Of a stretch of DNA of 34,727 nucleotides, positions 26,127-34,053 are shown piece after piece. A program made the translations under genes and the position numbers. The stretch comes from Chlorobium chlorochromatii (lineage in GTDB: Bacteria > Bacteroidota > Chlorobiia > Chlorobiales > Chlorobiaceae). The notes under the pieces were generated by a model that saw nothing but the letters and a program-made list of their open reading frames with translations, had not been told where the DNA came from and made no database searches. The stretch's first letter is position 1. Each line of letters starts with the position of its first letter. Location: positions 48,712 through 83,438 of the forward strand of contig DYND01000002.1 in NCBI GenBank assembly GCA_020721255.1. Reading direction: 5' to 3'.

Positions 26127-27605
26127 ATGATGTCAGAAAATAAAGTATGCCGACTCTGGAAATTCCTGACCTTTTGTGATTCATGGAAAAACTGTGATAC
26201 CTCATCTATTGACGATATATCTTCTTCATGGTTTCAACGAAGAAGCAAATTGCAAGGTAATTCACAGGAATATGAACTCTTTTTAACTCAACTGAAAAGA
26301 GAACATGCAATAGAGACTGGGATTGTTGAGCGAATGTATGATCTTGATAAAGGTATTACTGAAACCTTTATTAAGGAAGGTTTTGTTCAATCATATATTA
26401 GTCATGGGGACACTAATGTTCCTATTCCCAAATTGATCAGTCACTTAAAAGACCATTTAGATGCGGTTGACTTTATTTTTTCTAGAGTAAAAGAAAACAG
26501 AGCATTAACAGTGAGTTTTGTAAAGGAGTTACATTCATTGGTTACGCAACATCAAGACTCTACTGATGGTAAAGATCAATTTGGAGGTAAAATACAACTT
26601 CAATTATTAAGAGGAAAATTTAAAGAACGAGAGAATAATCCATCAAGAGATGATGGTACTATAATAATGTACTGTCCACCGGAGCATGTTGATGCTGAAA
26701 TGGATAATCTTATTTTACTGTATAACCAAGCAGTTTCAAGTACTGTTCATCCAATTATTAATGCAGCATGGTTTCATAATGCTTTTACAACAATTCATCC
26801 TTTTCAAGACGGAAATGGCAGGGTTGCTCGTCTCTTGTCAAGCCTTATCCTCATCAAGAATGGTTTTTTCCCATTTACAGTATTAAGGGAAGAAGCGAAA
26901 GTAAAGTATATTAATGCGCTTGAGTCAGCAGATAATGGAGAACCAAAAAAACTTGTTGATTATTTTATTGAAGTACAAAAGCGGAACATAGAAAAAGCGC
27001 TGAATATTAAAGATGTTACAAGTACATCATTTGATGAAGTGACAGATATCTTTTCTCAAAAGATTACTTCATGGAATAAGAGAAAAGACGATGAAAAAAT
27101 AAAAATGTTATCTGAAAACAGGACGACGGTTTTTACTTATTGTGAAACATATTTAAATGAAGCATTAACTTCACTACAAGAGAAGCTCAGTGGTAATGTG
27201 GATATTTCAATTTACTCCTATAGGCCAAATGATAATTCAAAATCTCACTATTATTTTGGTCAAATTATTAAGTATGCCAAAAAGTACGATTACTATTTTA
27301 ATCGAAGTCTTCCAAATGCCTTGATTCTTTTCAGAATTGATTTATCTACACAAAAGTCTTATCAACTTGGAATTACCATTCATCATTATGGGTATGAAGA
27401 AAACACCTTGGCTATTGGTGCTTTCTTACAGTTTTTAAGTTCTGATTCAGAAAAAGAGAGGATTGATACTGCGTTACCACTCGATATAAAACCACATGTT
27501 ATCTCTATTGATAAACTTATAGAATTAAAAGAGAAAAATATTCGACGCTACTTGGAAGATGTTCTCACCTTGACATTAGCTCAAATAGCGAGTGAGATAT
27601 GTTGA
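26127..27605 (+). CDS. Fic family protein (putative AMPylase) with unassigned C-terminal half
   Basis: A 492-residue Fic protein. The catalytic motif is Ile-His-Pro-Phe-Gln-Asp-Gly-Asn-Gly-Arg with the His at residue 224, matching HxFx(D/E)GNGRxxR. An N-terminal inhibitory-type helix is visible as Thr-Gly-Ile-Val-Glu (Thr64 to Glu68), which fits the (S/T)xxxE(G/N) pattern except for Arg after the Glu. That suggests a self-inhibited class II enzyme. Fic enzymes usually transfer AMP to a hydroxyl side chain of a target protein. Residues beyond about 310 form a mixed alpha/beta region I do not recognise. The gene is clearly more AT-rich than fni and cydC around it and has no partner, so it looks acquired. 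The target is unknown. Confidence 0.9.
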   Translation: MMSENKVCRLWKFLTFCDSWKNCDTSSIDDISSSWFQRRSKLQGNSQEYELFLTQLKREHAIETGIVERMYDLDKGITETFIKEGFVQSYISHGDTNVPIPKLISHLKDHLDAVDFIFSRVKENRALTVSFVKELHSLVTQHQDSTDGKDQFGGKIQLQLLRGKFKERENNPSRDDGTIIMYCPPEHVDAEMDNLILLYNQAVSSTVHPIINAAWFHNAFTTIHPFQDGNGRVARLLSSLILIKNGFFPFTVLREEAKVKYINALESADNGEPKKLVDYFIEVQKRNIEKALNIKDVTSTSFDEVTDIFSQKITSWNKRKDDEKIKMLSENRTTVFTYCETYLNEALTSLQEKLSGNVDISIYSYRPNDNSKSHYYFGQIIKYAKKYDYYFNRSLPNALILFRIDLSTQKSYQLGITIHHYGYEENTLAIGAFLQFLSSDSEKERIDTALPLDIKPHVISIDKLIELKEKNIRRYLEDVLTLTLAQIASEIC

Positions 27606-27633
27606 GAACACTGCTCGAAACATGATTAAGGTT

Positions 27634-29358
27634 TCACCCCACCATCTCCGCGCTATGCTGTAACTCCCACATCCGGCGATAAAGCCCATTCTCAGCCATC
27701 AACTCGCCATGCACACCCTGTTCCACAATCCGCCCCTTTTCAAGCACAAGAATCCGGTCATACTGCTCCATAGCGTGTAAGCGATGAGTGATGGTAATCA
27801 CCGTTTTGCCGGCACTAATGGCGTTCAGCGTCTCCGTAACCTCTCTCTCCGTTACGCCGTCGAGGTTGGCGGTTGCTTCGTCGAGAATCATGATGGGGGC
27901 ATTTTGCAGGAGCACGCGGGCAATGGCGATGCGCTGCCTTTCGCCGCCGCTGAGCTTCATGCCGTGCTGTCCGCACCATTCGTCGAGCTGTGCGGTAAAG
28001 CTGCCAAGTCCGGCAGCGGTTAGTGCAGCTTTCAATTGGTTGTCGTCCGCTTCTGGCGCGGCAAGTCGCAGGTTTTCGCGGATGGTTTCTGCAAAGAGGT
28101 AGGTTTTTTGTGAGACGAGGGCGATGTTGCGCCGCAGCTCTTCGGGGTTGAAGCGGCTGATGTTCTCTCCGCCGATGGTTATCTCCCCTTCGCTGCTGTT
28201 CCAGAAGCGCATGAAGAGCGAAGTGATGGTTGATTTGCCTGCACCGCTTGGCCCAACAATTGCAATATGCTGACCGGGAAGAATGGTGAAAGAGAGTCGG
28301 TCGAGCGCTTTTTTGGGGCTTTCAGGGTAGCTGAAGCTGAGCTGTTCCACTCGGATGGTTTGATCGGTCGGGAAGGGGAGTGGGGTGGTTGGCGCAACAG
28401 TTTCTGGCTTGGCATCGAGGATTTCAAAGAGGCGCTCTCCAGCGTGCTGGTCGGCTTCGAGATGTTTGATGGTGGCTGGCAGCGGGAGCAATGGCTCAAA
28501 GGAGGCCATGACAGCGAGGGTGACAACGGTGAGTGCAATACCATTGATGCTGCCGCTCGAGAGTGATGGCATGAGTGCCCAGATGATAGCGATCAGTGCG
28601 CCGTTCATCAGCAGACCGGTGAGCGATTCGTGCATTCCGTCAATGATGGCATTTTTTCGCTGAAGCTGGAGTTTGCCGTGTTCCTCGTTTTGCATTTCTG
28701 CAAGATGTCTGGGCAGTTGTCCGTACAATTGAAGTTCTCCAATTCCCTGGAAAAAGTCGAGCGCAAGCACTTGCTGTTCACTCTTATGCTCCATTATCCC
28801 GACAGCAATTCCACGACTCAACTGCTTGGTAAGGAGTGGAACGCCAATACCGGCAAGGGCGTGGAAGAACAGAATCAGCAGCGCAGCTTCGCTTGAGTAC
28901 ACACCGAGCAGAAACCACATCAGTGCTGATACCAGCAGTGCGGTGAGTGGTGGACCGAGCACTCTCGTGTAGATATTTTCCAGACTCTGGATGTCGTCCA
29001 CTACCCGTTGCAGCAGGTCGCCGCTTTTGAAGTGCATCAGGCGTGCTGGCGCAAGTGGTTCAATGGCGTCGTAAAACCAGAGGCGCAGTTTTGCAAGAAT
29101 CTTGAAGGTGATGTTGTGGGAGATAAGTCGCTCGATATAACGGAACACGCCACGGGCAAGGCCGAAAAAGCGCACCCCCACAATGCCAAGTTCAAGGGTA
29201 GCCAGCGGTGGTTGCAGGGCAGCTTTGGCAATCAGGTAAGCAGAGGTCATCAGCAGTCCAATCCCGCTGCCGGTTGTTGCAAAGCCGATAAGGGCCGCAA
29301 GTGCCATCCACCAGAAGTAGGGTTTTACAAGCCCAATGAGTCTCAATAAGGTTTTCAT
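27634..29358 (-). CDS. cydC: Thiol reductant ABC exporter subunit CydC
   Basis: A 574-residue ABC half-transporter. About six membrane helices (residues 1-300) precede the nucleotide-binding domain. That domain has Walker A Gly-Pro-Ser-Gly-Ala-Gly-Lys-Ser-Thr near residue 370, signature Leu-Ser-Gly-Gly-Glu-Arg-Gln-Arg and Walker B Met-Ile-Leu-Asp-Glu-Ala. CydDC exports cysteine and glutathione to the periplasm and supports haem insertion and assembly of cytochrome bd oxidase. The N-terminus starting with an Arg-Leu-Ile-Gly-Leu-Val-Lys-Pro stretch is typical of CydC. Its ATG overlaps the end of cydD (ATGA). No cydAB lies in the window. Confidence 0.92.
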   Translation of the reverse strand: MKTLLRLIGLVKPYFWWMALAALIGFATTGSGIGLLMTSAYLIAKAALQPPLATLELGIVGVRFFGLARGVFRYIERLISHNITFKILAKLRLWFYDAIEPLAPARLMHFKSGDLLQRVVDDIQSLENIYTRVLGPPLTALLVSALMWFLLGVYSSEAALLILFFHALAGIGVPLLTKQLSRGIAVGIMEHKSEQQVLALDFFQGIGELQLYGQLPRHLAEMQNEEHGKLQLQRKNAIIDGMHESLTGLLMNGALIAIIWALMPSLSSGSINGIALTVVTLAVMASFEPLLPLPATIKHLEADQHAGERLFEILDAKPETVAPTTPLPFPTDQTIRVEQLSFSYPESPKKALDRLSFTILPGQHIAIVGPSGAGKSTITSLFMRFWNSSEGEITIGGENISRFNPEELRRNIALVSQKTYLFAETIRENLRLAAPEADDNQLKAALTAAGLGSFTAQLDEWCGQHGMKLSGGERQRIAIARVLLQNAPIMILDEATANLDGVTEREVTETLNAISAGKTVITITHRLHAMEQYDRILVLEKGRIVEQGVHGELMAENGLYRRMWELQHSAEMVG

Positions 29359-31094
29359 AAGGCGTTCTCCTGTTGCAGCAGCAATACGTCGCGGTAAAAA
29401 CCTCCAGCCGCCAGCAGCTCATCGTGCGTGCCGCATTGGGCTATTTTCCCTTGACTGACGACAATAATCTGTTCGGAGGATCGTATGCTTTTCAGTCGGT
29501 GGGCAATCATAATCGTGGTTCTCCCTTGCATCAGCTCTTGTATGGAATTGCGCAACATTGCTTCAAGTTCAGGGTCGGTGTGCGAGGTTGGTTCGTCGAG
29601 AACGAGCAGCGGAGCATTTTTCAGGAATGCGCGCGCAAGTGCCACGCGTTGTGCTTCGCCGCCGCTCAGCCGAGCTCCCTCTTCGCCGAGAACGGTATCG
29701 AGCCCTTGTGGCAATTGGCTGACCAGATTGGTCAACCCAGTTTTTTGCAGTGCGACCGCCATTTCATCCGCCGAAGCCTCTGGCCTCGCAAGCAGGATAT
29801 TCTCCCGAAGTGTGGCGTTGAAGAGGTAGGGATGTTGTGGAACCCATGAAATCTGTTTTTGCCATGCATCAAGTGGCATGGCGTGAATGGGCTTGTCATC
29901 AACGGTAATGCTCCCTTTGTCGGGCTCCTGAAAACGGAGGAGCAGGTTGATCAGCGTACTTTTTCCAGAACCGCTTGGTCCGATGATCGCGGTTGTTTTA
30001 CCCGAAGGAATGGTGATGGTGATGTTTTCAAGCGCGGGCTCCTGGCTGCCCGGATAAGTATAGGTAACATTATTACAATGAATTGGTCGTTCTCCAACAC
30101 TCTCGTTCATGGTGAATCCTGCTGGTTGCAGCCTTGCTGGAGCTTTCTGATCCAGAATCGCGAAAATCTCTTTTGACGCGCTGACACCTTCCATTCCTGC
30201 ATGAAATTTTGTGCCAAGCTGGCGCAACGGCAGGTAGAAATCGGGCGTCAGAAGCAACACAAAGAGTGCAAGCTGAAAGGTAATTTCCCCGGTCATAAGG
30301 CGTAACCCAATCCCAACAGCAATGATAGCCATTCCGATAGTGCCCACAAGCTCCAGCGTCAGCGACGAGAGAAACGCAATTTTTAACACACGTAGCGTTG
30401 CATGACGGAATGTTTCTCCCGCCTCCTCAAGAGCGTTGTGTTGCCGTTGGCTTTGCGCAAAAAGTTTCAGTGTTGGCAACCCTTGCAGCACATCAAGAAA
30501 GTAGCCACTCATGCGGCTCATCGTTTTCCATTGCTTCTCCGTCATAGCGCTTGCCGATTTTCCAATCACTATCATAAATATCGGGATAAGCGGCGCGCTG
30601 AACAGCAGTATTGTTCCGGAAATTGGATCTCTTGGTAGAATGGTGCCCGCAATCAGCAACGGCGTAAAGAGTGCAAAAAATATCTGCGGGATGTATTGGC
30701 TGTAGTAAGCGTCGAGCGATTCAACACCCTTGAGCAATGTGGTGCTGAGTCGTCCGCTTTGCACTGATTTTGTATAAAGTGGTCCGAGTGCCGCAACGGT
30801 GCCGATGAGCCGGGTAAAAAGTTTTTCGCGGATGATAAGCGTTCCACGATTCGCCTCGGTGTGCGAGAACCAGTTCAAAGCCATACGCAGCAAACTGAAG
30901 AGCGCAAACAGTGCAAGCGGTATCAGCAGTTTTTCTATACCACTTTTCTCGATAAAAGCGCCGTTAATGATTCGACTGAGGAAATACGCCTGGGCTATAA
31001 GCATTACTGAAGCAAGTATGCCGGCGCTGATTGATGCAAGAAATGGCGTTCGTTCTTCTTTAAGCAGTTGAAAAAGACGCCGGTCAATATTCAT
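29355..31094 (-). CDS. cydD: Thiol reductant ABC exporter subunit CydD
   Basis: A 579-residue ABC half-transporter partnering CydC. The CydD-specific Thr-Pro-Asp-Phe-Tyr-Leu-Pro-Leu-Arg-Gln-Leu-Gly segment near residue 290 separates it from other exporters. The ATPase domain has Gly-Pro-Ser-Gly-Ser-Gly-Lys-Ser-Thr, Leu-Ser-Gly-Gly-Glu-Ala-Gln-Arg and Leu-Val-Leu-Asp-Glu-Pro-Thr-Ser, followed by the His of the switch loop. It is first in the operon. The 200-bp region ahead is shared with a divergent gene and shows no obvious operator. Confidence 0.93.
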   Translation of the reverse strand: MNIDRRLFQLLKEERTPFLASISAGILASVMLIAQAYFLSRIINGAFIEKSGIEKLLIPLALFALFSLLRMALNWFSHTEANRGTLIIREKLFTRLIGTVAALGPLYTKSVQSGRLSTTLLKGVESLDAYYSQYIPQIFFALFTPLLIAGTILPRDPISGTILLFSAPLIPIFMIVIGKSASAMTEKQWKTMSRMSGYFLDVLQGLPTLKLFAQSQRQHNALEEAGETFRHATLRVLKIAFLSSLTLELVGTIGMAIIAVGIGLRLMTGEITFQLALFVLLLTPDFYLPLRQLGTKFHAGMEGVSASKEIFAILDQKAPARLQPAGFTMNESVGERPIHCNNVTYTYPGSQEPALENITITIPSGKTTAIIGPSGSGKSTLINLLLRFQEPDKGSITVDDKPIHAMPLDAWQKQISWVPQHPYLFNATLRENILLARPEASADEMAVALQKTGLTNLVSQLPQGLDTVLGEEGARLSGGEAQRVALARAFLKNAPLLVLDEPTSHTDPELEAMLRNSIQELMQGRTTIMIAHRLKSIRSSEQIIVVSQGKIAQCGTHDELLAAGGFYRDVLLLQQENAL

Positions 31095-31294
31095 GGTTCA
31101 TAGTGTTCGTTGTTCGTAGAGAAACTGGAGATAGTGTACAGAATAAATGAGTTGTATGCAATTGCCTGCAGTGTATGTGCTGAACTTCAAACTTGCATGC
31201 GATTTGTTTGAAAAGTGTTGAATTGCAGGTGCCCAACCTGTACATTATTGCTCATCGACACTATGAATGTTAAAGAACGCTAAAGGGAAAAACA

Positions 31295-32110
31295 ATGCAG
31301 AAAGAGACAATTACTATACTTGGATGCGGCTGGCTTGGGTTGCCGCTTGCAGAGGCTTTCGTCAAACAGGGCTATTCAGTCAAAGGTTCAACTACCCATG
31401 AGGATAAGCTTGAAACGTTACGCGATGCGGGCGTGGAGCCATATCTGGTTCGCCTTGAGCCCGAAATGACAGGCGACGATATTGTTGCTTTTCTCCAGAG
31501 CGATATCCTTATTGTTAATATACCACCCAAACGCCACGAAGATCTTGCAGAGTACCACATCGAGCAATTCTCGTCGCTGATTGATGCACTTGGTCAGTCG
31601 CCGGTGCGCTCGGTGCTGATGGTCAGCTCCACCTCGGTTTATCCGTCGCTGAACCGCGAAGTGAAGGAAGAGGATGCCGTTGAACCTGAATCGCCATCGG
31701 GGCAGGCTTTGCTGCTTGTTGAAGAGATGCTGATGCAGGAGAGCGGTTTCGATACCACTGTTGTGCGTTTTGGAGGGCTTGTTGGGTACGACCGTAATCC
31801 CGAGCGATATCTTACGGCTTTGCAGGAGATTACCAATCCTGACCAGCCGATGAACCTCATCCATCGTGACGATTGCATCAACATTATAACTGAAATTATC
31901 CGCCTGCAGCAGTGGGGCGAAGTGTTCAACGCCTGCGCACCGCATCATATCCTGCGTCGCGACTATTACGGCAAAGCGGCTTCAGCGGCAGGTATGTCGC
32001 CACTCCCAATTGTACCATCTGACGCACCAGCTCCTTTTAAAGTCGTGAACAGCGAGAAACTGGTAAATGCGCTGGGATACACGTTTTTGCATCCAGATCC
32101 GGTTGGGTGA
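31295..32110 (+). CDS. NAD(P)-binding epimerase/dehydratase-fold protein (YeeZ-like)
   Basis: A 271-residue extended-SDR-like protein. The nucleotide-binding loop is Gly-Cys-Gly-Trp-Leu-Gly-Leu-Pro-Leu-Ala near residues 10-19. It has Ser-Ser-Thr-Ser-Val-Tyr-Pro at about 110-116 and Asn-Leu-Ile-His-Arg-Asp-Asp in the C-terminal part. The usual catalytic Tyr-x-x-x-Lys is not seen where expected (Gln-Ala-Leu-Leu instead), as in YeeZ-type members, so classical epimerase chemistry is doubtful. AAAGGGA precedes the ATG by five bases. Function is unknown. Confidence 0.85.
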   Translation: MQKETITILGCGWLGLPLAEAFVKQGYSVKGSTTHEDKLETLRDAGVEPYLVRLEPEMTGDDIVAFLQSDILIVNIPPKRHEDLAEYHIEQFSSLIDALGQSPVRSVLMVSSTSVYPSLNREVKEEDAVEPESPSGQALLLVEEMLMQESGFDTTVVRFGGLVGYDRNPERYLTALQEITNPDQPMNLIHRDDCINIITEIIRLQQWGEVFNACAPHHILRRDYYGKAASAAGMSPLPIVPSDAPAPFKVVNSEKLVNALGYTFLHPDPVG

Positions 32111-32202
32111 GGGGTTTTGAGCTCTAACTTGTTCTATGGTTAAACGTTAAGGTATTATAATAGAATGGCGTGTGGCGGAAAAAACCAAAAAAGACAACGA
32201 CA

Positions 32203-32973
32203 ATGAATATCAGAACTCTCGCACACCTTACTCACAATTATTATGAAATCAACAGAGAAGAACGAAATTACGCCGCGATATTATTTGCGGCACTTTGTCA
32301 ACCCGGAAATGCTGAGTTATTTTTAAAGACTTGTGGCTTTGCGGTGGAACCGGGTCCTGATTTTGGCATTTATTTCGAGTATGCTTATCTCCGAGATCTT
32401 TGGAGTAAGATTGAAGATGAGGAAATTAAAAAGGACATTATTCGTCAGCATTTGACAATAAATGGAATCGATGAAATTCTGAAGCTGCCAGTTGTCGAGA
32501 TCAATCGGAAATTTGGTGTTGGAGGACAACCTTCTGAGCACTTTGTGCAATATCCTGGAAAATGGTCTATTGTGAAGTACAACAAAAACTTTCAGGATAA
32601 CGATGATTTTCTGAAGGTTTGCAGGTTTAAATGGTCATTTAATATTAAGCCAGACATTGTTATACATCTGGACAAAGATCATGCTATCTGCATCGAAGCA
32701 AAATATGAATCAGGTGAAGGTTCATATCCTTCCTCAGATATTGAGAAGGCGATATTCAAGGAGCGAGGGAAGGAGTGTGTAGGGCAAATGGAACTGCAAA
32801 AATACATGATGGAGGAGCTTTTAGGTGTCAAGACTGATTTTATGTTTCTGGTTTTCAAGAAAGAGAAGAGTGAGACTCACAAAATCTTGAGTTGGGCGGA
32901 AGCGTTTGGAAGTCTGAATATGAGCGATATGCCATCATTTGCTACTGAAATGGCAAAAAGAATTTCATCATGA
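32203..32973 (+). CDS. PD-(D/E)XK nuclease-like protein, unknown role
   Basis: A 256-residue protein with a core that looks like a PD-(D/E)XK nuclease. Lys-Pro-Asp (Asp151) is followed 14 residues on by Ile-Glu-Ala-Lys (Glu165, Lys167), then a helix with Gly-Gln-Met-Glu-Leu-Gln (Gln195). The N-terminal 140 residues are helical and unassigned. The protein is complete in length but I do not recognise the family. It could be a restriction-like or repair nuclease. It stands alone between the YeeZ-like gene and a damaged antitoxin-like gene, with no methyltransferase or helicase beside it. The ATG at 32203 is preferred to a GTG at 32170 that adds 11 mostly basic residues, but no strong ribosome-binding site settles the choice. 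Confidence 0.7.
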   Translation: MNIRTLAHLTHNYYEINREERNYAAILFAALCQPGNAELFLKTCGFAVEPGPDFGIYFEYAYLRDLWSKIEDEEIKKDIIRQHLTINGIDEILKLPVVEINRKFGVGGQPSEHFVQYPGKWSIVKYNKNFQDNDDFLKVCRFKWSFNIKPDIVIHLDKDHAICIEAKYESGEGSYPSSDIEKAIFKERGKECVGQMELQKYMMEELLGVKTDFMFLVFKKEKSETHKILSWAEAFGSLNMSDMPSFATEMAKRISS

Positions 32974-33107
32974 GGGTTTGTCGAATACGTCATTTAATCT
33001 GATTCAGGCAATGCCATGTATCGAGATGTAAAAATGATAAAACCGTTAGACGACTATCGGATATAAATAATCTATCTCTTTTATCAGGTACAAAATGAGG
33101 TGTCTTT

Positions 33108-33308
33108 ATGACGACAATCCAATACCTTGAAGAGCAAGTCAAACAACTGACACTCCTTGAACGGCAAGAGTTTCGTAAGTGGTTCTTAGAATGGGATACC
33201 GACGATTGGGATTATCAGATTGAGCAAGATGCGCAGGCTGGTAAGCTTGATGCTTTTGCTGCCGAAGCCCTTGCAGAATACAATGCGTGGGCGGGCGGAA
33301 GAGGTTGA
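33108..33308 (+). CDS. Small antitoxin-like protein, C-terminus apparently altered by frameshift
   Basis: A 66-residue acidic protein with a good ribosome-binding site (GAGGTG). Its pattern of Leu-Glu-Glu-Gln-Val near residues 7-11, a Phe-Arg-Lys-Trp-Phe helix, and then Trp-Asp-x-Gln-Ile-Glu-Gln-Asp with Ala-Gly-Lys-Leu-Asp-Ala resembles small proteins often found beside ParE/RelE-type toxins. The final Gly-Gly-Arg-Gly is read from a duplicated GCGG. In the other frame after this point the sequence continues as a typical addiction-module antitoxin tail. No toxin gene is visible downstream. Likely an antitoxin relic or orphan; the family assignment is from pattern memory. Confidence 0.6.
   Translation: MTTIQYLEEQVKQLTLLERQEFRKWFLEWDTDDWDYQIEQDAQAGKLDAFAAEALAEYNAWAGGRG
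33291..33298 (+). repeat. 4-bp tandem duplication (GCGG twice) that shifts the reading frame
   Basis: GCGG is repeated directly at 33291-33294 and 33295-33298. Removing one copy joins the 66-residue frame to a downstream frame ending at 33390 without a break. This is the simplest explanation of the antitoxin-like gene's truncation. Confidence 0.6.
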
Positions 33309-33390
33309 ATCTCGCTTTGATGCTTTTGACTGTGGTGAGCTCAAAGAGTCACCTGTGGAAGATGTTTTTGCGAGACTCAATCAAAGATGA
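33299..33390 (+). pseudogene. Detached C-terminal part of an addiction-module antitoxin
   Basis: After the GCGG repeat the frame at 33301 reads Glu-Val-Glu-Ser-Arg-Phe-Asp-Ala-Phe-Asp, then Gly-Glu-Leu-Lys and Val-Glu-Asp-Val-Phe-Ala-Arg-Leu before a TGA at 33388. This matches the C-terminal pattern of small addiction-module proteins (Glu-Glu-x-Glu-x-Arg, Gly-Glu-x-Lys, Glu-Glu-Val-x-Ala-Arg-Leu). With one GCGG removed it follows Asn-Ala-Trp-Ala of the upstream gene directly, giving a protein of about 92 residues. The repeat makes slippage between frames easy, so phase variation is also possible. Confidence 0.6.
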
Positions 33391-33433
33391 AGATTTTCCT
33401 TCAGCTTTCTGTGCGTACCGAGTAGTCCCTCCA

Positions 33434-33453
33434 TCAGCGCTATAATGCGCTGA
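33434..33453. repeat. Perfect 7-bp inverted repeat with TATAAT loop
   Basis: TCAGCGC at 33434-33440 pairs with GCGCTGA at 33447-33453 around a 6-base loop. A longer-range 8-bp pair, CCATCAGC (33431-33438) with GCTGATGG (33473-33480), overlaps it. No T-run follows on either strand, so it is not a standard intrinsic terminator. It lies between two convergent genes and could be a bidirectional mRNA 3'-end structure or a recombination relic. Confidence 0.5.
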
Positions 33454-33490
33454 CGTGGTATCCACTGCACTTGCTGATGGCTGGGGAGCC

Positions 33491-33979
33491 TTAAACCCTG
33501 GTCATCCAGTCATCCATGCAGGTAATCCCACCATCTTCATATGTCCAGATAATTTTCTGATAAGTGAATGAGACATGCTCGCGCTCTTTATGAGCTACGT
33601 TTTCAGGGTACATATTGTTCAGCATCTCCATCCTGATATCGGAAATATTGGCATTGATCAGTTGTATGGTAAAAAATTGTTTCTCAATACCGGTTGACGA
33701 TGAGGGGCGCCAGAATCGCAGTGTCCATTTCTTCAGGTTTTCATTTGTAATCAGGGTATTCATCAACAGCGGCGTTGCCTTATCAATTTCCTTGGTAAGA
33801 GTAAGCACTTTGTGCTGACGTTGACCGGTTGGTAAGCCAGTATTAGTGTCCCGAGGGGATAACACTTCATGGTTGAAAGCAATCACCATAATGGAATCTT
33901 CGCGACCCTTTTGAGTGACAGAACCCTTGATGACTCCAGATTTTTGGCCTTCCAACCTCAAATAAGCATTCAATGCCAT
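33491..33979 (-). CDS. hcp: Hcp family type VI secretion tube/effector protein, orphan
   Basis: A 162-residue Hcp protein. It opens with Asn-Ala-Tyr-Leu-Arg-Leu-Glu-Gly and continues with Gly-Ser-Val-Thr-Gln-Lys-Gly-Arg-Glu and Ile-Met-Val-Ile-Ala-Phe-Asn-His-Glu. The Thr-Gly-x-Pro-Thr-Gly-Gln-Arg-Gln-His loop precedes Thr-Leu-Thr-Lys-Glu-Ile-Asp. The late Glu-His-Val-Ser-Phe-Thr-Tyr-Gln-Lys-Ile strand is also typical. Hcp hexamers form the inner tube of type VI machines and can carry effectors. A perfect AGGAGG (minus strand, 33986-33991) precedes the ATG. No other type VI gene is in the window, so it is an orphan copy or part of a dispersed system. Confidence 0.93.
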   Translation of the reverse strand: MALNAYLRLEGQKSGVIKGSVTQKGREDSIMVIAFNHEVLSPRDTNTGLPTGQRQHKVLTLTKEIDKATPLLMNTLITNENLKKWTLRFWRPSSSTGIEKQFFTIQLINANISDIRMEMLNNMYPENVAHKEREHVSFTYQKIIWTYEDGGITCMDDWMTRV

Positions 33980-34026
33980 AATAAGCCTCCTGTTCTATTG
34001 AATCGTTTGTTTATTACGGAATAATA

Positions 34027-34053
34027 GTGATTAACAATCACACTTGATGTGTG
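34027..34053 (-). promoter_or_regulatory. Two adjacent dyads upstream of hcp, possible operator
   Basis: GTGATT-AAC-AATCAC (34027-34041) and CACAC-TTGAT-GTGTG (34039-34053) are both perfect dyads and overlap by three bases. They lie about 50-75 bp before the hcp start, in the only upstream space that could hold its promoter. This arrangement is typical of a repressor or activator binding region, but the regulator is unknown and chance dyads in AT-rich DNA are possible. Confidence 0.4.
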
